From Paulownia fortunei (lineage: Eukaryota; Streptophyta; Magnoliopsida; Lamiales; Paulowniaceae), in assembly GCA_019321725.1 (NCBI GenBank), contig CM033107.1:17971445-18035444 (forward strand): 64,000 nt of DNA. The letters run 5' to 3'. Under the pieces are notes generated by a model. The model was not told where the DNA came from. It did no database searches and saw nothing but the letters and a program-made list of their open reading frames with translations. Below are positions 46,058 through 57,629 of the stretch, piece after piece. The first letter of the stretch is position 1. Each line of letters opens with the position of its first letter. Position numbers and translations under genes: made by a program.

Positions 46058-49000
46058 AGTGTTCTCTTTATATCTTCAAATGTTACAACTTTAAGGTTGT
46101 AAACTCAAGTGTAGGTTGTGTCAAGTAATAAATTTTTCGAAAGTTCGAGATCGATCCACAGAGAAGTTGTTTGAAGTTTTTGGGTTTATATTTCTTAAAA
46201 GAAAGGATGAATGTGGTTTAGATAAAACAAAAATTATGATGTAACTAAAAAATCAAAGTAATAAAAGTATTGAGGATTAGAGATCCGCTCTTGAGTTTTG
46301 GATAGAGGAACAATTATTTATTATTTTTACCTCTTTTAAATGTCACTATTAGAATCCATACATAATAAAGGTTACAATGGGAAGATGTTATCAAATAGCT
46401 CATGCATTAAGATAATCATGATATTGTCTTACTGTTTGCAAATTATCTCTTAACACTAATATTTATTTATGGGATCAAATATTTATGCACACATTTGTCT
46501 ATAAAAAATCAAGATTTCACGTTAGCAGGTGTAGTAGAACAGTATAATAAGCTAAATGAACCTAAGTATTTATTGTGTCATGGGTGATACATAAATAAAG
46601 AATCGCCACTAAACAAGAAGGGTTTTACTCCAACACTTATTTGTGGGATTAAGTATTTATGCACACTTTTATCTACAACAAATCAAGCTTTCACCTTAGC
46701 AGTCGATGTAGTAGAACCGTACAATAAGCTAAATGAACTCAAGTATTTATTGCGCTATTGATGATACATAAATTATGAATCACCATAAAAAAGAAGGGTT
46801 TCAAACAAAAATTAAAACAATAATACAACATAACTGAACATTATGCACCTTTATAACTGTTTCTCTTCATTCATCAAGAGTTTCACCCCTTCTCCTTAGC
46901 TCAAGAGTTTCATCCTTTCGCCTCAACTAAATAAAATTTAGAAAAATATAATGAAAGTAGAAAAGACTAAAAATAGAAGAGAAACCAAAGAATACATTTC
47001 TATTACTATTAGAAAACTTATATTACTACTAGGAAACTTAGCCTAAAGAAAGACAATAATAAAACCTTCTTTCCCCTTTTAAAGGTTTTTTTGTGTATCT
47101 TGAATACCATCCAAAATTTCTTATTTATAGTAGAAGGGTGCCTAAATTAGCATCTCCAAATTCATTCTAAATGCTTTCCAAATTAACTTCAATTGTGCTC
47201 TAAATTCATATGTCATTTTCAGATCTAAATTTTATCATATATTTTTATCCATACAATCAGCTGATTGTGGAAAAGTGATCAACATAAAAATTGTGGATTT
47301 TTTGTTAGATTTATTTTTCAACTTGAATCACCTAATTCCAACCACTAGGGAGAAAGTTATGCTTGATTTATGAAAATATGTCAGCATAAATAGATTATTT
47401 TCTATACATACACTTGGATGAATTTTCTACTACAATAAAGGTTGAACTGAGTTGAGCTTCCAATAGCAAAGTTGTAGTTCAATATCTTCGCTTTTAAATA
47501 AAAACAAGATCCAGGACTATAAGGCTTTTGAACATAGAGTTATACCCAAAATATAAAAAAATTACAAGTTTGAAAACATGTTTATTTTGAATTTAATGTA
47601 AGCCCAACAATCACTTGCAAAATCTAAATGATTTCTTGCATATATTTTGGTCTACAAATGATGGACTTAGGCAAAAATCACAATTTTCTTTTAATTATGA
47701 TGCTTCTTTGATTTAATAAAATATTATGTCCCAACTTGCTGACGAAATGTATTATCTTATTTGGTTTCATTTTGACTCTTTTTGATATCTTTTTGTTCTT
47801 TAATTTCCAAACACAAAATACTAATAAAATTATAATATTAACAAGAATAAAATAAGAAAAATATAAATAATTTGATACAAACTTATCATCGAATCTCTCT
47901 CATAAATTTATACTTTTCTCTATCCTATTATTTTATCCAATCCTTTTAAGCTCTCTAATATATCATGAATAAAAGGTTAGAAATTAAATTCTTATTTTTA
48001 TTATCGTATTTAACTTTGATATATAAATATATATATATATACACACACATATATATATTGATCAGTCGATTATTTTTTAAACTATCCAATTGATTGGATC
48101 AGTGTTGTGAATTTTAGTGAACGTAAGTGCACATTATCGTTAACAAGTAATAAAATGATAAGTAGAGTATCGTTCTCACGAGTACTGTTGAATTATTAAG
48201 TACCGAAATTTTGTTAACTCTAATTTTATTTGAATAAATGAAAGTGAGTGTTTATGATTACAAACTAAATCAACTAATCTAACTGAACTAACTAATAATC
48301 AAAAGTATTTAAAAATAAAATTCAATAACTTAAAAGTCTAGGATTATGATTTCACCATAATTAGTTCGAATTAAATAATTTATCTCATCAATTTCAATTT
48401 ATTTTTAAGTGATAGTCGAGAATCCCTAAATTATCCACTACCCTCTGCCAAGGTCTAATGAAAATATTATCAATTACTAACCTACTATATTTCTATGTGA
48501 ATTACAGCAATCAACAATTCATTAGATTTTATGGATCTCTAACAAGACTACACAAACCATGCAAGTATATTTTTATTTTACATGCAATTTATGATTTTCG
48601 ACACATAGAACTAAATACATATATCACCTCTTGGGTCAATATGATTAACAAATTATTAAATTAGTATCCAAGTAATTGAAAGCATTAATAACCACGTAGA
48701 AAATTCAATTTGAAAAATAAATCACTAATTGAATTGATACAAATATTTAAAATATTTTAATTAGATTACATCACAACTCTAAAAAAATAAATTAGTTCAT
48801 AATGGTAAAAATAAAAGATAAATTAATAATATTCATACATATAATTAATTATAGAAAGAAGAAAATGAAATAAAACTTGAAAGTAGAATGAGTTTCTTCC
48901 CTTATGGATGTTTTTTTCTCAAATTTTGGAATAAATCTCTCATCTTGTTCTTCTCTTCTTTCTTCTTTATTCTTGGATTGTTTTCTCTTCTCTCCCTCTC

Positions 49001-49684
49001 TCCCTATCTAAAAATTTGAATTGAAAGCTTTTGGGATATTAAAAATAGGATGGGAAATGCCCTAGAGAGGGTAAAATACCCATTTTGACCTTACTTGTTC
49101 GCTCGACAGTGCCTAGGCTCAGATTACAGTGCCTATAGCCTTTTTCAACTGATATTTTATCATATTGTAGGCTAAACTAGCTTTTGGTGTCTTCATATAA
49201 AATATCTATATGTCTTGGCTTTCGATAGGCGCTTGAATCAACTCAATATGAAATTATTAGAAAGAGTTACCCTTGAAATACTCAGATGTATCAAACCAGA
49301 AAATTTTGGTTAAGTATAGATACTTTAACCTAATTTTTCTCATTGAAATCAAATAAAATGAATTTTGTGATAAACATAAAAATTATAAATCTATCTCTTA
49401 TATTTCTAATGGTTTAAGAATTAAGTTAAAATGATATTGGAGTAAAAAGTTATGATTGAAATATAAAAATTACCTTCAATAACACCAAAAAATAGATTAT
49501 TTTAAATTTTAACCAAGTTTTATGTTTCTTTCTATTTTCTTTTTATTTTATCATTACCTATAATATTTCAAACTAAATGCATAAAAAATAACATAAACAC
49601 TCAAAATTAATCAAAAAATTAAATAAATAGTATTCAATTAATGGATATAAAATCCACTCAACAACCAGTAATTCATTTAATTCA
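46058..49684. other. Degenerate repetitive DNA without a supported gene
   Basis: Two related segments start the stretch and recur. 46105-46185 has CAAGTAATAAATTTTTCGAAAGTTCGAGATCGATCCACAGAG, and 48120-48190 has CAAGTAATAAAATGATAAGTAGAGTATCGTTCTCACGAG. Both are followed by similar AGGATTA...AATTATTTA sequence, so they are two copies of one unclassified dispersed repeat. A tandem duplication lies at 46449-46803, (AT)/(AC) runs near 48020-48058, and CAGTGCCTAGGCTC near 49107. Confidence 0.4.
46449..46803. repeat. ~180-bp imperfect tandem duplication
   Basis: AACACTAATATTTATTTATGGGAT... to AAGAAGGGTTTTACT is followed directly by AACACTTATTTGTGGGATTAAG... to AAGAAGGGTTT. Shared internal blocks include TAGTAGAAC(A/C)GTA(T/C)AATAAGC and GTATTTATTG(T/C)G. 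Non-coding. Confidence 0.8.
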
Positions 49685-49999
49685 TTGTCTATATTAAATA
49701 ATTTACACCAAACAATGAGCTCATTGTTTGATGATTTTTTTAAACTTTACGATTTCATAACATGTTGCGATCATGCACGAAATGTGACGAGAAAAGCACA
49801 AGGACATGACTACATCAACAGGATGACAAAGTTAAAAGATAAGGACATCAAACTCAAGGCAATATGGGGTTACTGTTTAAAATTGAAACAAGTAAACAAT
49901 GTTAGATTAGAAGAAAAAATTGAAATGATCTTACAGCATCTCCAAACAATTGGAGGCGCTTTACATGCGGCAGCTCAAATGATATATGCCACTAAATAG
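49685..49999 (+). CDS. Orphan 104-codon ORF, unknown
   Basis: An uninterrupted frame starting MSILNNLHQTMSSLFDDFF and ending GALHAAAQMIYATK encodes a mostly alpha-helical, basic peptide (KLKDKDIKLKAIWGYCLKLK). It has no signal peptide and no motif I recognise. The local GC is higher than the surroundings, which makes chance ORF less likely. I see no TATA box, intron borders or transposon signature nearby. It could be an exon or retained fragment of a host gene captured by flanking repeats, or noise. Confidence 0.3.
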   Translation: MSILNNLHQTMSSLFDDFFKLYDFITCCDHARNVTRKAQGHDYINRMTKLKDKDIKLKAIWGYCLKLKQVNNVRLEEKIEMILQHLQTIGGALHAAAQMIYATK

Positions 50000-50550
50000 T
50001 AGTTTTCCACGCTGAAATCAGTGTTCCCTTTCACTTGAAAATTAACAATGTATTTTCCATGATTACCCCTGGCTCTCCCCAAAAATCACCAGCAGGCCAG
50101 ATTGAAATATATTATAGGAACATATTATGAGAAGTTATAGGTAGAACGGATTTGGCTAAATTACATGATAATTGAAACACTTTTTTTTTTATATATATAT
50201 CCAATTAGAGTGACTGATAATAAAATAAGTGTTATTATATCTGCCGCCATGTAATTAGTTAGATCTGATCATATGGAAAAAGTTTGATTTTACTAGTTGC
50301 TAAAAAATATCACTTTCATAAGTATATGCATATATGTGTATCAAAATCCATTTCTAAAGAAATCTCCTCTCTTAATCATGATTTTGTTTAGAAAGTTTTT
50401 CCTCTTTTCTTTCATTTTCTTTTTAATTTTATAACCATGGCATTTTGGTAATTTACGCTTGCATTTGGTAATTTAGAAGACAAGCTCCCCAAAATAAACC
50501 ATGCCCTTAAATCTGAATTTCCATTTCTGACCCTGACCCAAAACTGCCAG
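50000..50550. other. Upstream region of the GLOX-like gene
   Basis: AT-rich with no ORF of note, ending in a GC-richer core promoter. An ATTAGTTAGATCTGATC patch near 50256-50272 and poly-T/pyrimidine runs (50395-50440) are present. No specific regulatory site can be assigned. Confidence 0.4.
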
Positions 50551-50560
50551 TATATAAAAA
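50551..50560 (+). promoter_or_regulatory. TATA box of the GLOX-like gene
   Basis: TATATAAAAA lies 77 bp before the start codon, in a canonical position giving a short 5' leader of about 45 nt (AAGCCACAAAGAGAAAGAAA...). Confidence 0.8.
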
Positions 50561-50627
50561 CCAGGCGTGCAAGAAAAAAAATAAGCCACAAAGAGAAAGA
50601 AACAAGGCGCCCCCCCCCGGTTGAAGA

Positions 50628-53600
50628 ATGAAGATTTCTTCAATGGGTAGCCTGTTGAAATCTCTTGTTGTTCTTTCCATCCTCTTCGGATACGTCGCTA
50701 CCGCCACCGCGAGGCCCTCCACCGTCAGCGGTTACGGGCAGAGCTTCCAACCCCCCGCCCCACCCTCCGACGACTATGGCAGTGGAACCCAGGAGACATT
50801 TCCAGAACCCCCGGAAACTCCACCTTCCGACGACAACAAAGGGTTATTTGACCTTTTTCCATTCAGGTTCTTTTTTGGCAACCGAGAACCGCCACCGGAA
50901 AATGACGGAGAACTCACACCGGAAAACGGCCAAGAACCTGACGCCTCCACAAATTTCCTAGGCTCCTGGAAAATCGATTCCGAAAATGCTGGAGTTTCTG
51001 CCATGCACATACAATTGATGCCCAATAACAAGGCTGTCTGGTACGATTCGACGAGTAATGGCATATCCGAAATCGACAATAACCCTCCGTCGTGCAGACC
51101 GCGGGTCGGGGGCAGACAAACTGATCCTCAACAAGATTGCACTGCTCATGCGATACAATATGACGTAGAGACGGCTGAAATCAGACCCCTCAAGGTTCGA
51201 TAATTCTTTCTTTTATTGCTCTTCATTATTAATTAGGTTTAATGTATTCATGCATCCAACAATATATTGCACGGGTGAATGAAGTACAGAGTAATGGTTG
51301 AAGCCAGCTATATATGGCTATACATCGATGATTCCTTATATATCTCTGTCTTAATAAACTTATGATTAATTACAAAAATATTTCTGAAGTTTAATTTAAA
51401 TATAGATAAATTCTTCAAATTTTCAGAATTACATTCACCTTCCTTAATATTTATTGTCGATAAAAGCCCATCCATTAGTATTTCTAACAAAAAATAGTCA
51501 ACGTTACACCGAAGTTAAATGAAAATCCATTTTGTTGAGAGTTGTCCAAAATTTACATGAAACCCTCCTGAGGTTTACCCAAATATACACAAAACTCCTT
51601 GACATTTGCTATTTCCATCCCGTTTTTAAGGACTTAGTTTGAGTGAATACTAAATTTTAGATAAAAGTTGTAAAAGTAAAAAATTGTATATAATTATATA
51701 TTATTACAGTCAAAAGTAGTAATTGAGATTTAGTGGCATGTCACATCATTAATTTAAGTGATAGGATATTTTTAAGAATAAAATTTTCACTTTAGGAAAT
51801 GAAATCATATTTTGAGACGTCTCGAAAAAAATAATTAAGAGTTACAAATTTGAGATGAAAGAAGTAATATATATAACATGCCATGAAATTTTGAAATCAT
51901 ATTCTTCAAAATGAATAAACACAATTTTAGTTATTTTAACTAAAAATTCAAAAAAAATTGCATATATTCCTACATTTTTTTTTCTATCACCATATCTTTT
52001 ATTTAAAAAATATCATCTAACTTTTTCACCACAAATCAAGATTAGAAGAAAAAATCATTGATTATTTCTATACAAAAAAATGGAATCACATAAAAAATCC
52101 ATAATATTAGTATTATACTAAATTTCTGTTTCAACCATTATAACCATGAATAACACGATGCTCGTGCCAGCATAACCATGAATAAACTATTCAACCATCA
52201 ATAAAACCACTTTTAAAAGTCAACTTAAAATTTTCAGTCTTGATAACAAAGTTAATTTTGTTGTGCAAGGAGAAGACAACAAAGAGAATGATTCAATTCT
52301 AGGTCTAGTTCTAGTTATGTTGTCACGGAAATGAATTTGGATTTGGATATTGAATTTTGTACATATGTTTAGGATATTTCATAATATTTTGGGAAAAATC
52401 ATGGGGGTATTATTGTAAGTTGGACGAAATTGAACGTAATTGAAATTTAATAAATCACATCAAAGTTCTTATGTTTTGGACAAATCTCAAAGAAAGTTTG
52501 TGTAATTTTTAGGGTAAATCTCACTTTAACTCCCTGTACTTTTGTTGAGTATCACTTTAGTGCCTTATACTCTCAATTATCACTTTACCCCCTCGTACTT
52601 TTATTTTATCTCACTTTATCCTCTCATACTCTCATTATCTCATTTTGCCCCTCTGTACTCTAAAACAATTAACTAAATTATCCTTACATATTATTATAGT
52701 AAAAATACTTTAAAATTTTGTAAAATTAATAGATTTATATTTATGTTCTAATAATTTTTTCAATTTGATTAAGTAATACTTGACATTAAATTTATTTAAG
52801 ATTTTATTGTACTTAAATTTAAATAGTTAAATTTTAATTAACATAGTTCCTATCAAATTAGTATATAGTAGAAAATATTTTATTAGCTAATATACTTTAC
52901 TTATCAATTTTTTACTCAATTCAAATTCAAAAAATATATAAAATATTTTTAAATAATATCTTACTAAATATATAAAATATTAGTAATAATTTTTTTATTA
53001 TTATTAGAATTATCATAAGCTCATAGAAACTATGTTAAATTCAAAAATAATCATTATAATCAAGTAATAGTAATAAAATTAATTAGTAAAATGACTATGA
53101 CTTTTTTAAATAGAACATAGTATCTATTAATTACGATAATTTGACTATTTATAATTTATTTAATGGTATTAAATTATACTTAAAAATAACTTTTTTTTAG
53201 TTTAACATTGTTTTTATGAAATTTTAATAATTCCATTAACAATGAGAAGTTTATTACTAATATTTTATGTATTTAACAAAATAATTTTTAGAAATATGTT
53301 ACATATTTTTTATATTTATGATAAGCAGAAAATTTATAAGTAAAATGTATTATCTAATAAAAAATATTATACGATATAGAAATTTAATAGGAACTATATT
53401 TATAAAAAATAACTATTAAACTTTAAGAATAATAAAATTTAAAATGAATTTAATGTTAAGTGTTATTAATTAAGTTGAAAAAATATTATATTATAAACAC
53501 AAGTATATTAATTTTAGAACTTTTTAAAGTAATTTTATTATAGTGAGGGTAATTTGATTATTTTTTTTAAAATACAAGGAGGTAAAGTGAGACAATGAGA

Positions 53601-56296
53601 GTATAAAAAAATGAGATATGATAAGAATACAAGATAATAAAGTGAGACAATTGAGAGTATAATGAGCTAAAGTGATACTAAACAAAAATAGAGGAGAGTA
53701 AAGTGATATTTATCCTAATTTTTAATAAAGGATAAAGAGCCATTTTGTATAAGACCTTTTGAGTTTTCTAATGGCCGTTAATATCATAGTGTTAGTTATA
53801 ATTTTAAAAAATTGAGAAATTTTATCTATATTTAAACTAAACCTTAGAAAAGATTTGTGTAATTATCCTACAAAAATTATGTGGCAAATGCAGTATCGTT
53901 TTAGAAGTACTTAAGTTGCTCAAATACTGAACAAGATTCAAATCTTGGATACACATCCCAATGATAAATATTAATCTGTTCTAAATTGAATGTTCTTATC
54001 TATTCTTTTTTTTTTTCATCTTTTTATGTCCACATATTATGTCATATTTATTGAAATGACATTCTTTAAAATCATCACTCAATTAAAATAGTAGTTTCCT
54101 TCATATTAAATTTATTATTTCAATTTTTTATAGATGTTAAAAAATAACACTATATTTTTTGAAAAAGATTTTTTTAAAACTATCATTTTAATTAAAATAG
54201 CAATGTAACACCACTTACACCCAACCATTATTTTAAGGTCAACGGGATAAAAGTACATATTATACTTTTTCAACTCTCATTTAAATTATTAGTCGGATCA
54301 AAATAGTTCCATAATATTTGGACATATAGAGTGATATAACACTATTAAATCTCCATATTATTTTTTGGGTAAAAGACTAAAATTATTCAAAAAAAAATTT
54401 TCCAGCTTATATCGTATTCCAATTAGAATAGATGAAGTATTATTTTTTGGGTAAAAGACTAAAATTATTCAATTTTTTTATTTTTCCGGCTTATATCGTA
54501 TTCAAATTAGAATAGATGAAGTATTATTTTCTCCTCTGATAATATCTGTTCATATAGTGTTCTGTACTCCCTGCATCCCAAAGTTGTGGGGATAACTTGA
54601 CATGGCTTAACATTTTAAATGAGAATTGAGAAGTGTAAATTATATAGATTTACATTTTTGCCTATATTATTACCTTAACTGATATGATAATTTTTTTTAA
54701 AAAAATTCATTTTAAAAATTTGAGACATATATTGTAATGGGGTGTACTAAAAAGGAAAGAGATACTAAATTTGGGGAAAAAAGAATAATATCTGGGAATT
54801 GGAATTAAATGTGCCAAATCATTTAATCTAAATTAAAGAATTTGTAAGTCAAAACCTCAAGTGCATGCAGTTTCTCCTACCAAACAGCATTCATGTCTTG
54901 TCCCTCCATTGCATTTTCTGATGATTCTCAATTTTCATAATACTTCAGGTGGATTCCAGCCCATGGTGCTCATCCGGAGGCCTGGCACGAAATGGAGACC
55001 TTATCTCCACAGGTGGTGATAAGGATGGGTTCAAAGCCATGAGAATTTTGAAGCCATGCGAAAACTGTGATTTCCAGGAAAATCCAAGAGCCCTCTTTGC
55101 CAACAGATGGTATGCTACTCAGCACGCCCTGGAAGACGGCAGCTTTGTTGTGGTTGGCGGCCGTGAGTCATACAACTACGAAATCGTTCCCCCAGACACC
55201 CTGGAATTCACACCAAAACTTGTGGAGCTCCCCCTCCTGGGAGAAAGTGAAGATGATGGAGGCAGAGAGAACAATCTTTACCCATTTGTCAACCTTCTCC
55301 CGACGGCAACCTCTTCGTTTTTGCAAACTACAAGTCCATCATTCTCAATCCTTACACCGGAGAAGCAGTTCGCCAGCTCCCCGACCTTCCCGGTGGCTCC
55401 CGCAACTATCCGCCCTCCGGAATGTCGGCCCTCCTCCCCATCAACCTCAACATTGATGATGGAAATTCGGTCGACGTCGAAGTGCTTGTTTGCGGAGGTA
55501 ACACTCGTGAATCATACATACTATCGGATATGGAGCAGCCAAAGAGAACTTTCCTTTCTGCTTTCACAGACTGTGGAAGGCTGAACCTCAACACAGAAGA
55601 AGCTGAGTGGGAGAAAGAGGACATGCCTTCACCACGTGTGATGGGGAGCATGCTGCTTCTACCCACTGGAGACGTGCTAATCATCAATGGCGCAAAGGCG
55701 GGTACTTCTGCGTGGGATGCTGCCAGTGATCCTAGTCTCACTCCAGTTCTGTACAGTCCCAACAAACAAAAGGGCAATAGGTTCCAGGAGTTGGCCCCGT
55801 CCACCATTCCCCGGATGTACCACTCAGTTGCTGCAGTTTTGCCTGACGGGCAAATCCTTGTGGCGGTAGCAACACCAACGCGTTCTACAAGTTGGAGAAA
55901 TATGGAGATAATTTTACGTTTCCTACTGAACTCAGAGTGGAGAAATTCTCGCCACTATACTTGGATCCAGAGCTGAAAAAATACCGCCTGCAGATATTGG
56001 AAGGCGAATCAGCCAAGAAGTTGAAGTATGGAGGTGAGTTCAACGTGGAAATTGAATCGAGGGATGTGGAAATTAAGCAAGATGACGTTAAGGTCACTAT
56101 GTACTCACCGCCCTTCACCACGCATGGCTACTCAATGAACCAGAGATTGCTCATTTTGAAGCTGAAGAATGTGAACAAAGGGCAAATTACGGTGGTTGCA
56201 CCGCCGTCTGGGAGGCTTGCTCCGCCGGGCTACTATCTTCTGTTTGTTGTTTACCGTGACGTTCCAAGCCGTGGAATGTGGGTGCACATTGAGTAG
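50628..56296 (+). CDS. GLOX-like: Secreted glyoxal/aldehyde oxidase (GLOX-like), two exons, exon 2 with two frameshifts
   Basis: Exon 1 (50628-51194, phase 0) gives a signal peptide (about residues 1-28, LLKSLVVLSILFGYVATATA). A Pro/Asp/Glu-rich linker (about 35-105) follows, then the start of the oxidase domain (FLGSWKIDSENAGVSAMHIQ). Exon 2 (54949-56296) follows a 3.75-kb GT-AG intron and carries PWCSSGGLARNG, RWYATQHALEDGS, VCGGNTRESY, PRMYHSVAAVLPDG and the DUF1929 end with TTHGYSMNQR and RGMWVHIE. These contain the radical-copper residues expected for the family: Cys/Tyr crosslink pair, axial Tyr-His, and a His. Such enzymes oxidise aldehydes to acids with release of hydrogen peroxide in the apoplast. 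Two single-base losses shift the frame, near 55301 (CTCCCGACGG) and near 55868 (GGCGGTAGC). Both lie in short C or G runs, so either sequencing error or a very young pseudogene; the rest is well conserved. Confidence 0.85.
52512..53715. mobile_element. Non-autonomous Mutator-like element, family B copy 2, inside the GLOX intron, 9-bp TSD
   Basis: Starts GGGTAAATCTCACTTTAACT and ends with the inverted GTAAAGTGATATTTATCC. TIR arms of about 170 bp contain CTCTCAATTATCACTTTACC and CTCTCATTATCTCATTTTGCC. TAATTTTTA flanks it exactly on both sides (52503-52511, 53716-53724). Shares ends, arms and many interior blocks (e.g. AGCTCATAGAAACTATGTTAA-like) with 35533-36719. No coding capacity. Confidence 0.9.
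54358..54528. repeat. 82-bp tandem duplication in the GLOX intron
   Basis: TTTTTTGGGTAAAAGACTAA at 54361 recurs at 54443, each followed by CTTATATCGTATTC and TTAGAATAGATGAAGTATTA. Differences are in the A/T run and a few bases. Confidence 0.9.
54566..54790. mobile_element. Stowaway-like MITE remnant in the GLOX intron
   Basis: Begins TACTCCCTGCATCCCAAAGTT, close to the conserved Stowaway/Tc1-mariner end TACTCCCTCCGTCCCA. The far end is diverged (AAAGGAAAGAGATACTAAATTTGGGG). Confidence 0.55.
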
Positions 56297-56586
56297 AAAA
56301 CCTGTCTCTTTATATGTAGTGTTTGCTAAATCTCTTGTGCATGATAGTATAACCCAATTTTCTAGATTTCTTCGGCAGTAAATATTGATGGGTTAACAGA
56401 GGAACGAAAGGTACAGTTTGGATTTTGACAGGTGGATCATTACCATATGAATTGTTATAATTATGCAGAATTGAATATATAATTTGTGTTACTGAATTAG
56501 TTAATTTGAGTATTTTCATAAATAAAATGTCATATAATAAAATTTACATATAGAAACATTTAATGATAAATAACATTACAGATAAT

Positions 56587-56950
56587 AGTCCCTCCATCTA
56601 AAATATGACTCCCTTGCTACCGTGGATTTTAATTATTTTTCTCAATGTAATAATTAATAAAAAGTCTTGTCAATTGCTTTAAAAATTAATTGAATAAAAT
56701 TTCAAAATTTTAAGATTTGAAAGTCCGGCAAAGTGAAATTTATGAGCACATATAATAAGTTAGTTAAAAGATTAAAAATTTTGACTTTATACTATAGAGA
56801 ATGGAATAATTATTTTTAAACTCGAAGAATTATGGAAGTTTTATAAAATTAAAAATGTCAAAAAAATAATATGATATATAAGTTAAATAATTAGATAATT
56901 TGATTTTGTACTATAAGCAGCTAATGTTGAAATATGGATAAAGCGAGTAT
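56587..56950. mobile_element. Stowaway-like MITE remnant downstream of the GLOX-like gene
   Basis: Starts ATAGTCCCTCCATCTAAAATATGACTCC, Stowaway-like. The right border is not clear. Non-coding. Confidence 0.4.
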
Positions 56951-56966
56951 ACTTGTACCCCCCTCC

Positions 56967-56995
56967 CCACCAAAAAAAAAAAAAAAAAAAAAAAG
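56967..56995. repeat. Poly-A tract (C-rich then A-rich)
   Basis: CCCCCCTCCCCACC is followed by a long uninterrupted A run. Could be an insertion tail or simple slippage. Confidence 0.8.
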
Positions 56996-57279
56996 GGACA
57001 AAGCGAGTTTATGAAATGTTCCTAGGCCCCGTTGGTTTGGTGGAGATGGAATTTGATATAGAGAATCTGATTGTCAGAAATTTAATTCCATTATATTGTT
57101 TGGGTAGCACAAATATTTTGAGCAAGGGAAACTAGCAAATTCCTTCTCAGATGTTTGGTATCGTATATACAAGTATACAACAAATGAATGAAATTCATAT
57201 TTGAATAAATTGACAAAAATGTCCATGTTACATATCTATACATATGAGTATATATAATATTTATATGAATATATATTAT

Positions 57280-57289
57280 ACTTAAATAC

Positions 57290-57345
<56 letters not shown>
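57280..57345. repeat. (AT)n(GT)n compound microsatellite
   Basis: ATATATATATAT passes into (TG)n of about 16 units, then TATG. The minus-strand frame over it (HTHTHT) is an artefact. Confidence 0.95.
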
Positions 57346-57629
57346 ATAAATATTTATATATACATGATGAGAAAAATGCATAACATATATGTATCTATGT
57401 ATATGTAAAATAATATGTGCATATTATATATATATATATTATGTAATAAGTGTATATAATTTAATGTATACAAGATTATTTAGATACCCTATCAGTGCAT
57501 GCGCCGCTATAAGGGAACACAACCCCCATTTGAACAACCAGTATCAGAGTCGCATGAGTATATATTTGTATTGTTTGAATGCGCTTTTAAATATTATGAA
57601 TAATTTTATCATGTGATGGATGTATATTG

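Larger units (their letters stand above)
51195..54948 (+). other. 3.75-kb intron of the GLOX-like gene, transposon-rich
   Basis: Donor AAG|GTTCGA and acceptor TACTTCAG|GTGG join exons in phase 0. The intron holds a 1.2-kb Mutator-like element (52512-53715), an 82-bp duplication (54358-54528) and a Stowaway-like MITE (54566-54790). The remainder (51195-52511, 53725-54357) is AT-rich with no gene seen. Confidence 0.8.

Noticed and set aside
46449..46803. CRISPR-like direct repeats
   Set aside because: Only two ~180-bp copies with no spacer structure, in a eukaryotic repeat context; no CRISPR array anywhere in the window.
50774..51158. Minus-strand ORFs opposite GLOX exon 1
   Set aside because: Open only because of the coding bias of the sense strand; no motifs.
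55406..55807. 133-codon minus-strand ORF opposite GLOX exon 2
   Set aside because: Antisense shadow of the oxidase domain.
57091..57381. 96-codon minus ORF with HTHTHT run
   Set aside because: Produced by an (AT)n(GT)n microsatellite.
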